Assembly (NCBI GenBank): GCA_024235695.1
Contig: JACKLX010000006.1
Span: 124,001 to 188,000 of the forward strand
Length of the DNA stretch: 64,000 nucleotides
Direction of reading: 5' to 3'
Source: Accumulibacter sp.
GTDB lineage: Bacteria > Pseudomonadota > Gammaproteobacteria > Burkholderiales > Rhodocyclaceae
The position numbers and the translations under genes are program-made. Of this stretch, positions 28,377 to 35,369 are shown in pieces. Numbering within the stretch: position 1 is the first letter of the stretch; each line of letters begins with the position of its first letter. Under the pieces are notes generated by a model. It was not told where the DNA came from, did not search any database, and saw only the letters and a list, made by a program, of their open reading frames with translations.

Positions 28377-29705
28377 TCACTCCCCCTTGCGGTCGTAATA
28401 TTGCTGATAGATCAGCTCGATCAGATTCGGACCGCTCGCCGGTTTCTGGGGCGAGCTGTTGTCCGCCGGATCCGGCTGGCGTCGCCGGCGCGTGACGTTG
28501 GCCAGCGCATCGAGCGGCGTCGCCGCGCCGATCGCGTGCCCGTTCTCGTCCTCGACGCCGATCACCACCTCGGTATGCGGATCGACCACCAGAGACACCG
28601 TTTGACCGGAGAGCTCGAACGGCACCTCGAAGCGCTTTCCCTGATACGACACCGTGCCATCCTTGCGCACCAGGCGGCTGACGCGATGCCGGAACAAGGC
28701 ATCGAGCTTCGCCGCCAACGGTCCCAGCGGGCGAATCCTCGGCAAGTCCTGCTGGTAACGCGCCAGGGGGCTGATGCCGTCCAGACCGGCATGCGGACTG
28801 TGGTGATACACCTGCTCAAGCCAGGCCCACAAGCGCGCGTTGAGATCGTCCAGGCTGGCGATATGGCGCTCGTCGAGTTCGCTGAGAAACTGATCGCGGC
28901 AGGTACGGTGCCAGCGCTCCAACTTCCCTTTGCCTTCAGGGGCGTACGGCCGGCAGTGAATCAGATGGATGCCCAGCCGGGCGCAGATCCCCTGCAAGCT
29001 CTCGGCGCGGTAGGCAGCACCGTTATCGACCACCAGCTTGAGCGGAATGCCACGCTTGAGCACCGCCTGCTTGAGCACGCCTTCGATGTCCAGGGCGCTT
29101 TCGCCGGGGCAGAAGGCGCTGTGCGTGAGTAGCCGGGAGGCGTCGTCGAACAGCGAGACGAGATAGCTCTTGGCGAGTTTGCCGCCGATCGGCACGCGTG
29201 GGCCGTGCATCACGTCGCCATACCAGATCGCCCCCGCCGTCGCGGCGACGAAGCTGCGTTTCTCCTCGGGCAGGCTGGCCGAGCCCGCGATCCGTGACAG
29301 GCCGTGCTGCTGCAGCAGACGGTGGATGGTCGAGCGAGCGAGGTGGCCACGGGCAACGGTACCGGAGGCTTCGAGCAATTGTCGAATCTGGCGCAGCGAG
29401 CGCCGCGGGTTGTCGCGCTTGGCGGCGAGAATGGCCGCCTGGGTGGCGGCGGAGAGCTTCGATTGCCCGCGGTCGGCGCGTACCTTGGGCGTCAGCCCAT
29501 CGAGCTTGTGGGCACGCCAGGCGTAGTACCACGCCTGGATCGTCTTCTCGCTCAGATGCCGACGACGAGTGCCGGGAATGGCGTAGTCGCGGCTGGCCAG
29601 CTCCCGCAGGAGCTGTTGCAGTTCTCCACGTTCCAGCCGCTCGCGGCTGATCAGGGGACCGAGGACGGACAGGCGAAACAGGGCTTTCGGATCAATCGGG
29701 TTCAT
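28377..29705 (-). CDS. DDE (retroviral integrase-type) transposase, TniA-like
   Basis: 442 residues from the ATG at 29705, which has AGGAG upstream. N-terminal helix-turn-helix segments (TIQAWYYAWRAHKLDGLTPK, STIHRLLQQHGL) precede the integrase core with Asp164 (IWYGDVMHG), Asp227 (KLVVDNGAAY) and Glu263 (PEGKGKLERWHR), spacing D-36-E. A C-terminal beta-barrel of Mu type follows (VSYQGKRFEVPFEL). The frame is intact. Confidence 0.92.
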   Translation of the reverse strand: MNPIDPKALFRLSVLGPLISRERLERGELQQLLRELASRDYAIPGTRRRHLSEKTIQAWYYAWRAHKLDGLTPKVRADRGQSKLSAATQAAILAAKRDNPRRSLRQIRQLLEASGTVARGHLARSTIHRLLQQHGLSRIAGSASLPEEKRSFVAATAGAIWYGDVMHGPRVPIGGKLAKSYLVSLFDDASRLLTHSAFCPGESALDIEGVLKQAVLKRGIPLKLVVDNGAAYRAESLQGICARLGIHLIHCRPYAPEGKGKLERWHRTCRDQFLSELDERHIASLDDLNARLWAWLEQVYHHSPHAGLDGISPLARYQQDLPRIRPLGPLAAKLDALFRHRVSRLVRKDGTVSYQGKRFEVPFELSGQTVSLVVDPHTEVVIGVEDENGHAIGAATPLDALANVTRRRRQPDPADNSSPQKPASGPNLIELIYQQYYDRKGE

Positions 29706-29781
29706 GACCACTCCTGGTGATAAATGGGAGAGGTGATCAAACCAGAAGGGCCGGGACAATGACAGGAGCAAACTGTGTGGG

Positions 29782-29801
29782 GACCCCGCCCGGGCGGGGT
29801 C
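29782..29801. repeat. Perfect 20-bp GC palindrome inside the transposon
   Basis: Two 10-bp arms, GACCCCGCCC and GGGCGGGGTC, without a spacer. It lies between the zinc-ribbon and transposase genes, about 30 bp after the former's stop. No T-run follows, so it is not a clear terminator; it may attenuate transposase transcription. Confidence 0.5.
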
Positions 29802-29834
29802 TACCCTGTTCGCCGCTCGTTCGGGATCAGCTCA

Positions 29835-30368
29835 TCACGGGACGCTCATCTGCTGATCGAGAAGGGTCATGGCTTGCACCAAGCCCATGGATGCGAACAA
29901 CCGGCTCCAGAAAGCAGCGAAGTCGACGGCTCGCCCGAGTTCGGCGCAGCGGGCGCGCAGATGAAACTCGAACAGCAGGCTGTTCTTCTGAAGCCAGTCC
30001 CACCAGCGAGCGGCAGTCCGCCGGTCGGGCCGGTTGCCGTGTGCGCCGTGGTGACCGGGGCGTTCGTTCAGCCGCTGTTCCAGGACGCCTTGCTGCACCG
30101 ACCAGTTGTACCAGCGGCGCGGGGCGATGCACGCGGGCAGACGCGAACAGGTGCGCCGACAGCCGGAGCAACAGTAGCGGCAGATCGGCACTGGATTGAG
30201 GGAGAACTGCCCGGGTCGCCGGTCGGCTTTGCGCTCGTAGTGTCCGTGCTGCCAAAGAATCTTGAGGCCGCAATGCGGGCAGCGTGGCGGCCGATACGCT
30301 TCCGGGGTTTCCTTGATTGCCTCAAGGTGCTGCTCGATCGTGTGGATGCCGGCTACAATTCGTTCCAT
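29835..30368 (-). CDS. Zinc-ribbon transposon protein (DUF6431-like)
   Basis: 177 residues. Paired cysteines form two knuckles, CPHCG (30-34) and CRYCC..C (63-70), followed by RRTCSRLPACIAPRRWYNW. A Trp-rich helical C-terminus follows (RRTAARWWDWLQ). Proteins of this type precede TniA/TniB-like gene pairs in related elements. It may bind the transposon ends or replace a helper. Family name from memory; not searched. Confidence 0.7.
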   Translation of the reverse strand: MERIVAGIHTIEQHLEAIKETPEAYRPPRCPHCGLKILWQHGHYERKADRRPGQFSLNPVPICRYCCSGCRRTCSRLPACIAPRRWYNWSVQQGVLEQRLNERPGHHGAHGNRPDRRTAARWWDWLQKNSLLFEFHLRARCAELGRAVDFAAFWSRLFASMGLVQAMTLLDQQMSVP

Positions 30369-30504
30369 GGGCTGGGCTCTTTGCTATGTGGTTTGTCTTG
30401 ATAACTTCCCACGATAGCAGAGGTGTTCCGGCCCATCTTTCGTTCACTTCGTCCCAGCCTCGTTCAGGTAACCCAACTTCTTTCGCTCCCGCCGTTCATG
30501 GGAT

Positions 30505-30521
30505 AACTGACGCTGTCAGTT
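30505..30521. repeat. 17-bp inverted repeat near the transposon right end
   Basis: Perfect 7-bp arms AACTGAC/GTCAGTT with a GCT spacer, 23 bp inside the right terminus. It may be a transposase-binding site or the promoter/operator of the leftward zinc-ribbon gene. Confidence 0.45.
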
Positions 30522-30534
30522 CCTGGAGAGCGGC

Positions 30535-30544
30535 GGACGTAACA
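30535..30544. repeat. Right terminal inverted repeat of the four-gene transposon
   Basis: GGACGTAACA, the inverted copy of 27267-27276. It is followed by CCTGG (30545-30549), the second copy of the 5-bp target duplication. Confidence 0.85.
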
Positions 30545-30563
30545 CCTGGCAGCCCAAGCATAT

Positions 30564-30585
30564 GATGTACAAAATACTGCACATC
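30564..30585 (+). promoter_or_regulatory. Candidate Phd antitoxin operator
   Basis: Imperfect inverted repeat GATGTAC-N8-GCACATC (one mismatch), ending 22 bp before the antitoxin start. Phd/YefM antitoxins autoregulate by binding such palindromes at their promoter. The transposon end lies only 19 bp upstream, so any -35 region may have been replaced. Confidence 0.5.
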
Positions 30586-30607
30586 TGGTGCTGCATAGGA
30601 GACGACC

Positions 30608-30898
30608 ATGGGAATTGCTGCAAGCGACGTTATCCCCCTCTCGCACGCCCGCGCCAACTTCTCTGAGCTGGCTGAAGAGGTCAAGGGCGGTGCCGAGAAA
30701 ATCATCACCAAGAACGGTGAAAGCTACATCGCCCTGATCGATGCACAACGGCTGGACTACTACCACCAGCTGGAGCGCGAGCGTATCCACTTGCTGCTGA
30801 TCGACGAGGCTGGCAAAGGTCTCGATGATGTGGCTGCCGGTAAGGTCAAAGACGCCCGTGGCGCCATTACCGCCCTCAAACGTCGCCGCAGCGCCTGA
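30608..30898 (+). CDS. Phd/YefM-family antitoxin
   Basis: 96 residues. The N-terminal Phd fold IPLSHARANFSELAEEVKGG binds DNA, and the middle KIITKNGESYIALIDAQRLD is the family hallmark. The C-terminal tail, rich in basic residues, should wrap the toxin. A GGAGACGACC site precedes the ATG. The toxin reading starts 17 bp downstream but is frameshifted, so the antitoxin may now be an orphan or a protective relic. Confidence 0.9.
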   Translation: MGIAASDVIPLSHARANFSELAEEVKGGAEKIITKNGESYIALIDAQRLDYYHQLERERIHLLLIDEAGKGLDDVAAGKVKDARGAITALKRRRSA

Positions 30899-30915
30899 CG
30901 CTTCAGGTACTGCGC

Positions 30916-31301
30916 ATGGCGAAAAAGCCCGGCATCAAATTCACTGCCAACTTCGAGCGCAATCTCGACGAATCGAACGCTTCCTGACCGACGCCGAAGC
31001 GCCGCAGGCCTACGATGGTCTGCTCGATGAACTGCTGGAAACGGTGATTCCCAACCTTGAACACTTTCCCGGCATGGGCAGGCCGTTCATCCTCCGGCAG
31101 CCGCGATCCGTCGAGACGACCAACGCTTTGGCGGCGCTACGCGCAAAGTTGGTGGCGCTGACCTCGGACCCTGAGGCGCTGCGCGAATACGTGCTCAAGG
31201 ATTACCTGCTGCTCCACACGCAGATTGGCGGAGCGATTCATCTGTTGGCTATTCGGCACCAGCGGCAACTCTCATTCGACTTTGACGGGCATTGGGGCTA
31301 G
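30916..31301 (+). pseudogene. RelE/ParE-type toxin with one frameshift
   Basis: The frame opened at 30916 reads MAKKPGIKFTANFERNLDES and stops at 30987. The adjacent frame continues IERFLTDAEAPQAYDGLLDE and ends SFDFDGHWG at 31301, the usual C-terminal signature of this toxin family. Restoring one A at about 30970-30972 (GACGAATC to GACGAAATC) yields a continuous ~129-residue protein (NLDEIERFL). It is either a real inactivating deletion or a sequencing error in a short A run. Confidence 0.82.
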
Positions 31302-31911
31302 CACCGATGCCATAGTACTATCTGTCATACGGGGAAATGACTACAAGACGATTAGCTACAGTCCGCAACAGCTAGCGTATTTCGCGCATCAATCAAGCCG
31401 CCGTGCCGCGTCCAGTTCGATGGACTATGGTGGTCCCTGGAAATCAGACAGAGGTTCAAGCCATCTCGTTATACACAACTCACATGACATGATCGATCTC
31501 GCGCATATGCTCGACGCCGGAGGCGAAATCAGGCAAGCGCTGGATGCCGAGCCAGAGGGATTTGACGCCGGCTTCATCGTCGCTCTTGCGGGCGAGGAAT
31601 CCGTTGAGCTGCGCGATCAGGCGGATGACCTCGCGAATTGTCGGCACCTTCGTCGGTGGCTTCTTCTTGTTGAGGATAAAGGCGCCGGCCCATTCCGTCT
31701 CGGAGAAGAACAGATCGGCGGACCACTGTGGGTGGACGCGTCCCAGGCGGATCAGGCGGGCGAGGCGCCAGGAAACGACCAGATAGACCGCCAGCGCCAG
31801 TTCCAGCTTGCTCTGGCTGCCCAGTTGCAGGGCCTCGACGCGGCAACCGTTCTTGAGCACATGGAACAAGGGGCAAGTCGGCCGGAGGAATTGCACCCCC
31901 GGCCTCTCGCA

Positions 31912-31945
31912 GAACGGTGCGTGAACCTCTCGATTCACACCGCTC
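31912..31945 (-). ncRNA. Group II intron domain V
   Basis: Exactly 34 nt, the canonical length. The 5' strand begins GAGC with the catalytic AGC triad. A 7-bp lower stem (GAGCGGT/ACCGTTC, one G-T pair), a 2-nt GC bulge on the 3' strand, a 7-bp upper stem (GTGAATC/GGTTCAC) and a GAGA tetraloop of the GNRA class complete it. It starts 3 nt after the maturase stop codon, as in intact introns. Confidence 0.87.
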
Positions 31946-31948
31946 CCA

Positions 31949-32112
31949 TCAAGCAAACGCACCGGCCATGCCTTTCTGCCAATGCACAAAGAGATACGGC
32001 TTCTTCTCGGAAAGCTGTTCGAGAAACCTGCTCGCCCGTATCTTGTGGACCTTCAGCCGTCTGTACTTCCTCATCGCCCAAGCCACCAACGTCTTGTCGG
32101 CGATCCGCATGG
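31949..32112 (-). pseudogene. Group II intron reverse transcriptase/maturase, 3' fragment
   Basis: About 50 C-terminal residues survive: LVAWAMRKYRRLKVHKIRA, then FLEQLSEKKPYLFVHW. The W-x-x-RKY-x-RL and P-x-LF-x-HW patterns are typical of the maturase X domain end of intron-encoded reverse transcriptases. The stop lies 3 nt before domain V. All polymerase motifs are absent. Confidence 0.8.
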
Positions 32113-33186
32113 CTTCGCAACTGCTGGCGCACGATACGTTTCGGCTGCCCGTGCCGCGATGCCAGAGTGAATTCGATCTCGCCGAGCGGCGCTTTGGCAA
32201 GAGTTGCCGCCCACAGTTTGCCGCCTTGCGGCAAACAGCGGTTGTGCCTGGCGCGAATCAGCCAGTCGGCCGGCGTCCCCAACGCCTGGGCGCGCTGCAT
32301 CAGGCCGACGATGTCCGCTTCGCGGTCGGCCACATAGACCAAGCGTGTTTGTGGCATCGCCGCCGCGGTTTCGGCGACCCGCTCGTAGCCTTCAATCCAG
32401 CGCGTGCTCTCGCTGATGCCCGGCCGGCTTCCGTCGGCCGCCTTCGCTTCTCGCCCACATCCAGGCGTCGATCACCCCGAGCGGTTCGCGTTCCGGGGTC
32501 ACCGCATGGGTCGGGTGCAGATACATGCCGCGCTGGGCTTCGTAAGAGAGCGGCCCGAGTCCTTCGATTTCCTGACCGTTGAAGTCCAGTTCGGTGGTGT
32601 CCTGAAGGCACAACACCACCGGGTGTTGGGCCATGCGCCCTTGGCTGCAATCCATGTGCGGTTGCAGGATCGATTGCCAGTTCAACCCGCGCTTGCCAGC
32701 GCGGGCCTGATCGAAGAAGCGGTACGCCGCCACCGTCTCCGCCCAATCCCCACAGGCGCCCGGTATGCTCGCCGTCGGCTGCTCTGCAAAGCGTGTCGCC
32801 AGTTTGATCAGCCTCAGCCTCAGACGTCCGTCCCCCAGTTCAGCCCCGCCAAATTCGTCTTCCGCCCAGTTTGCCATCGCCCGATCATCATGAAATCGGG
32901 AAAGGGCAAGCAAGGGGTATACCAGATAGAATCCGTCAACCATTTGCCAGGTGCCGATCGGGCGGCCAATTTATGCTGAGTGAGTCGTGTATGACGAGAT
33001 GCGGCAGCCCACCGCGCCAGAAAGTTGGCGATCTCGATCTACTCCTTCAAGATAATCGGGTGGCTCGCTCCCTGGCCGCCTGCGCCGCCATCGTTTTCCG
33101 GTACGATGAGGTCCGTTGCGACGATCGCAGACGCTTGCCGAGGGCCGCTCGATGGCGCGGCCGGTCCGGACAGGAAAGGAGGCGAC

Positions 33187-34131
33187 ATGGCCCGTTTGTA
33201 TGTTAGCTACCGGCATAATGACCTGCTGTTGGCCAGACAGTTCGTTTCCGAGCTTCGCGGTCGAAACCATCACGTGACCCTCGATCAGGATTTTCTGGTC
33301 CTCGGTGAAGAATGGCGGCGAGCGCTGCACGAGGCCTTTGTCGCGGCGGATGGCCTGGTCGTGCTGTTGACCGGCAACTCGGTCGATGCCGAGTCGAAAC
33401 ATGTTTCATCGCAGTACATCGCCGCCGACATTGGCGCCGCCCGTGCCGCCGGCAAGCTGGTGATGCCGATCCTGCTGCGCGGCACGCCGCTTCCCAATCT
33501 GGTCTCCGATATTCATGTCGAGTGGATGGAGGATGCCGGGCAAGCCGAACTGTGGCGGATGGTCGATGCCATCGAGCGCGGACTCGAACGCCGTGCCGAG
33601 CAGAAGAGGCAAATGGCCGATTACCTGGTGCTTCCGGGCTATGAGCATCTCATTCCGGCGCTGCGCCATTTCTTTGAGGACACGCCTTACGACAGGTCGG
33701 TGTTCGTGATGATGAAGTTTCCCGATCTCCAGATGCCGGACGTGCACCGGCAGCTGCTCAATGACATCTGGCGGGTTATTTCCGACACGCTCGGCCAGCG
33801 CGGGCTCAAGGCCCGCCGTGCCGACAGCAAGGCCTATCATGACCAGCTTTGGGAGAATGTCTGCGTGCACATGTTCGGCAGCAAGTACGGCATGGCCGTT
33901 CTCGAGGATCACGTGGCCAGCGAACTGAATCCCAACGTGACCCTCGAATACGGCTTCATGAAGGCGTTGAATCGTACGGTCGGGCTCTTCCGTAGCGAAG
34001 ACTTCCGGCACGATCGGGCGGACCTGACCGGCAAGCTGTCGTGCAGTTTCTCGATCGATGCCGGTGGCCGTCTGAACGAGCCCTCGCTGAAGAACGCCAT
34101 TCACGACTGGCTCAGCGGCATTCCGCTTTAG
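33187..34131 (+). CDS. TIR-domain protein with C-terminal NDT-like nucleotide domain
   Basis: 314 residues. The N-terminal TIR domain (~1-135) opens with ARLYVSYRHNDLLLARQFVS; the helix after LGEEWRRALHEAFVAADGLV has Arg where many NAD-cleaving TIRs have an acidic residue after Trp43, so catalysis is uncertain. Residues ~168-270 form a second Rossmann-like domain (SVFVMMKFPD, SKAYHDQLWENVCVHMFGSK, then ELNPNVTLEYGFMKAL). It resembles nucleoside 2-deoxyribosyltransferase-like folds with an N-x-x-[FL]-E-[LY]-G motif. Start chosen at 33187 for AGGAGG at 33177-33182. It closes the accessory island and is a candidate defence or nucleotide-signalling protein. Confidence 0.8.
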   Translation: MARLYVSYRHNDLLLARQFVSELRGRNHHVTLDQDFLVLGEEWRRALHEAFVAADGLVVLLTGNSVDAESKHVSSQYIAADIGAARAAGKLVMPILLRGTPLPNLVSDIHVEWMEDAGQAELWRMVDAIERGLERRAEQKRQMADYLVLPGYEHLIPALRHFFEDTPYDRSVFVMMKFPDLQMPDVHRQLLNDIWRVISDTLGQRGLKARRADSKAYHDQLWENVCVHMFGSKYGMAVLEDHVASELNPNVTLEYGFMKALNRTVGLFRSEDFRHDRADLTGKLSCSFSIDAGGRLNEPSLKNAIHDWLSGIPL

Positions 34132-34209
34132 CGGTAACGGCCGCGGAGCGTCGTCCGGCCGTGGCGCGCGGTGTGACTTGCGGCGAAGGCGAGGGGGTCG
34201 TCGCGACGA

Positions 34210-35043
34210 TCAGCCGACGACGTGGTAGCCGCCGTCGACGTAGATCGTGTCGCCAGTGATCAGCTTGGCGTAGTCGGTGGCGAGAAAGGCGGTGGCCATG
34301 CCGACGTCCTCGATCGTCACCAGCAGGCGGGACGGTGCGCGCGCCGCCGCCTTGTCCATCAGTTCGTCGAAACGGCCGATGCCGGATGCCGCCCGCGTCT
34401 TGATCGGGCCCGGCGAGACCGGGCTTACGCGAATTCCCTTGGGACCGAGTTCGGCCGCCAGGTATCGTGACGTCGCCTCGAGCGCGGCTTTCACCGGTCC
34501 CATCACGTTGTAGTTCTCGACGACCTTCTCGGCGCCGAAGTAACTCATGGTGAATAGCGCGCCGCCATCGGTCATCAGCGGTTCGGCCAAGCGGGCCATC
34601 CGGATGAACGAGTGGCACGAGACGTCCATGGCCATCAGGAAGCCGTCACGCGAGCAGTCGGTGACGCGGCCGTGCAGATCCTCGCGCGGCGCAAAGGCGA
34701 TCGAGTGGAGGGCGAAGTCGAGCCGGCCCCACTGGCGTCCAATGGTCGCGAACACGCTTTCCAGTTGCCCGTCCTCGCGAACGTCGCAGGGAAGATAGAG
34801 TTCCGGCGAGACGTCGAGGGCTGCCGCCAGCGGTTCGGTGAATTTCCTGGACTTTTCGTTCAGATAGGTGATGCTCAGCTCGGCACCCAGGCCGCGAAAC
34901 GCCTGTGCGCAGCCCCAGGCGATCGACTGGTCGTTGGCAATTCCCAGGATCACGCCCTTCTTGCCGGTCAGCGGTTGCTGTCCCTGTTCGCGTCGCGTCC
35001 GCAAGTCGTCGAGCAGTCGGGTATTTATCGTTTTTTCGGTCAT
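34210..35043 (-). CDS. fabI: Enoyl-[acyl-carrier-protein] reductase (NADH), FabI
   Basis: 277-residue short-chain-dehydrogenase-fold enzyme that completes each round of type II fatty acid elongation. The cofactor region is GVILGIANDQSIAWG, and the catalytic Tyr178-x6-Lys185 lies in NYNVMGPVKAALE. The substrate loop is SPVSPGPIKTRAASGI. It carries an ~25-residue N-terminal extension compared with the E. coli enzyme. This type is the target of triclosan and isoniazid-class inhibitors. Confidence 0.95.
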   Translation of the reverse strand: MTEKTINTRLLDDLRTRREQGQQPLTGKKGVILGIANDQSIAWGCAQAFRGLGAELSITYLNEKSRKFTEPLAAALDVSPELYLPCDVREDGQLESVFATIGRQWGRLDFALHSIAFAPREDLHGRVTDCSRDGFLMAMDVSCHSFIRMARLAEPLMTDGGALFTMSYFGAEKVVENYNVMGPVKAALEATSRYLAAELGPKGIRVSPVSPGPIKTRAASGIGRFDELMDKAAARAPSRLLVTIEDVGMATAFLATDYAKLITGDTIYVDGGYHVVG

Positions 35044-35369
35044 TGGCTTCCCTCTTTGGTTCCCGGCACGGCATACCTTGCCGGTTGGTAACGGTGATCA
35101 ACTGTCGCGACACCCGTCGGTCATGAAAGCCGTGACCCGCGCACGGAGTCGGAAGATTCCAGAGTCGCTCCGGCGACTTTCACGGTAAGCCATCGCTGAT
35201 CGGCAGCCTTGATTGTAGCATGGTCAATTATCCGTCCGGGATGCGATGGCGGCGGTTGCCTCGGCTGGCGAGGCGGCAACGATTGGGCGCCGGCCAACCG
35301 GGGAAAATACGCGCGCGGCCGACGCACCGGCCACTTGCGCCGGTCGCGGTTGTTCGCGAGCGGGCGGCT
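35044..35369. other. Intergenic region upstream of fabI
   Basis: 326 bp between the fabI start and the SulP gene stop, both leftward. It should hold the fabI promoter and the end of the SulP transcript. I see no credible gene, strong hairpin or repeat here. Confidence 0.4.

Larger units (their letters stand above)
27267..30544 (-). mobile_element. Complete Tn552/Tn5053-like four-gene transposon (3278 bp)
   Basis: Ends are inverted: TGTTACGTCC at 27267 and GGACGTAACA ending at 30544, with TG..CA termini. Both sides are flanked by the same 5 bp, CCTGG (27262-27266 and 30545-30549), which is the duplication size of Mu/Tn7/Tn552-type transposition. Inside, all leftward, are a zinc-ribbon protein, a DDE transposase, an AAA ATPase and a 66-residue protein. 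The intact frames and exact duplication suggest recent insertion. Confidence 0.88.
31867..32112 (-). mobile_element. 5'-truncated group II intron (3' end of maturase, domains V and VI)
   Basis: Only the last ~246 nt of a bacterial group II intron remain: the C-terminus of its reverse transcriptase/maturase, domain V, and a domain VI-like hairpin (9-bp stem, 31880-31888 with 31896-31904). The 3' boundary abuts the transposase codons FHVLKNG. Loss of the 5' part is what incomplete reverse transcription during retrohoming would leave; later deletion is the alternative. Confidence 0.8.
31480..32877 (-). pseudogene. IS4-family transposase, frameshifted and interrupted
   Basis: The first part (32877 to ~32450) reads MANWAEDEFGGAELGDGRLR, CGDWAETVAAYRFF and LCLQDTTELDFNGQEI, a typical IS4 N-terminus. 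A shift of frame near 32450, consistent with loss of 2 bp in a CG run, is followed by STRWIEGYERVAE and VYVADREADI down to ~32113. The intron remnant follows, and then the transposase resumes at 31866 with FHVLKNGCRVEALQL. About 80 residues before FHVLK, including the YREGW-like region that contacts the ends, are missing. It is non-functional. Confidence 0.85.
31462..33001 (-). mobile_element. Degraded IS4-family element with matching terminal repeats
   Basis: 21-bp ends at 31462-31482 and 32981-33001 are inverted copies with two mismatches. They contain TTATACACAACT/GTCGTGTATGAC, resembling IS50/IS4-type ends. No target duplication is visible in the flanks. The transposase inside carries a frameshift and a group II intron remnant. 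Confidence 0.8.

Noticed and set aside
31225..32337. 370-codon rightward frame across the toxin end and IS4 element
   Set aside because: It runs antisense through IS4 and intron sequence and combines unrelated segments; the leftward assignments explain the region.
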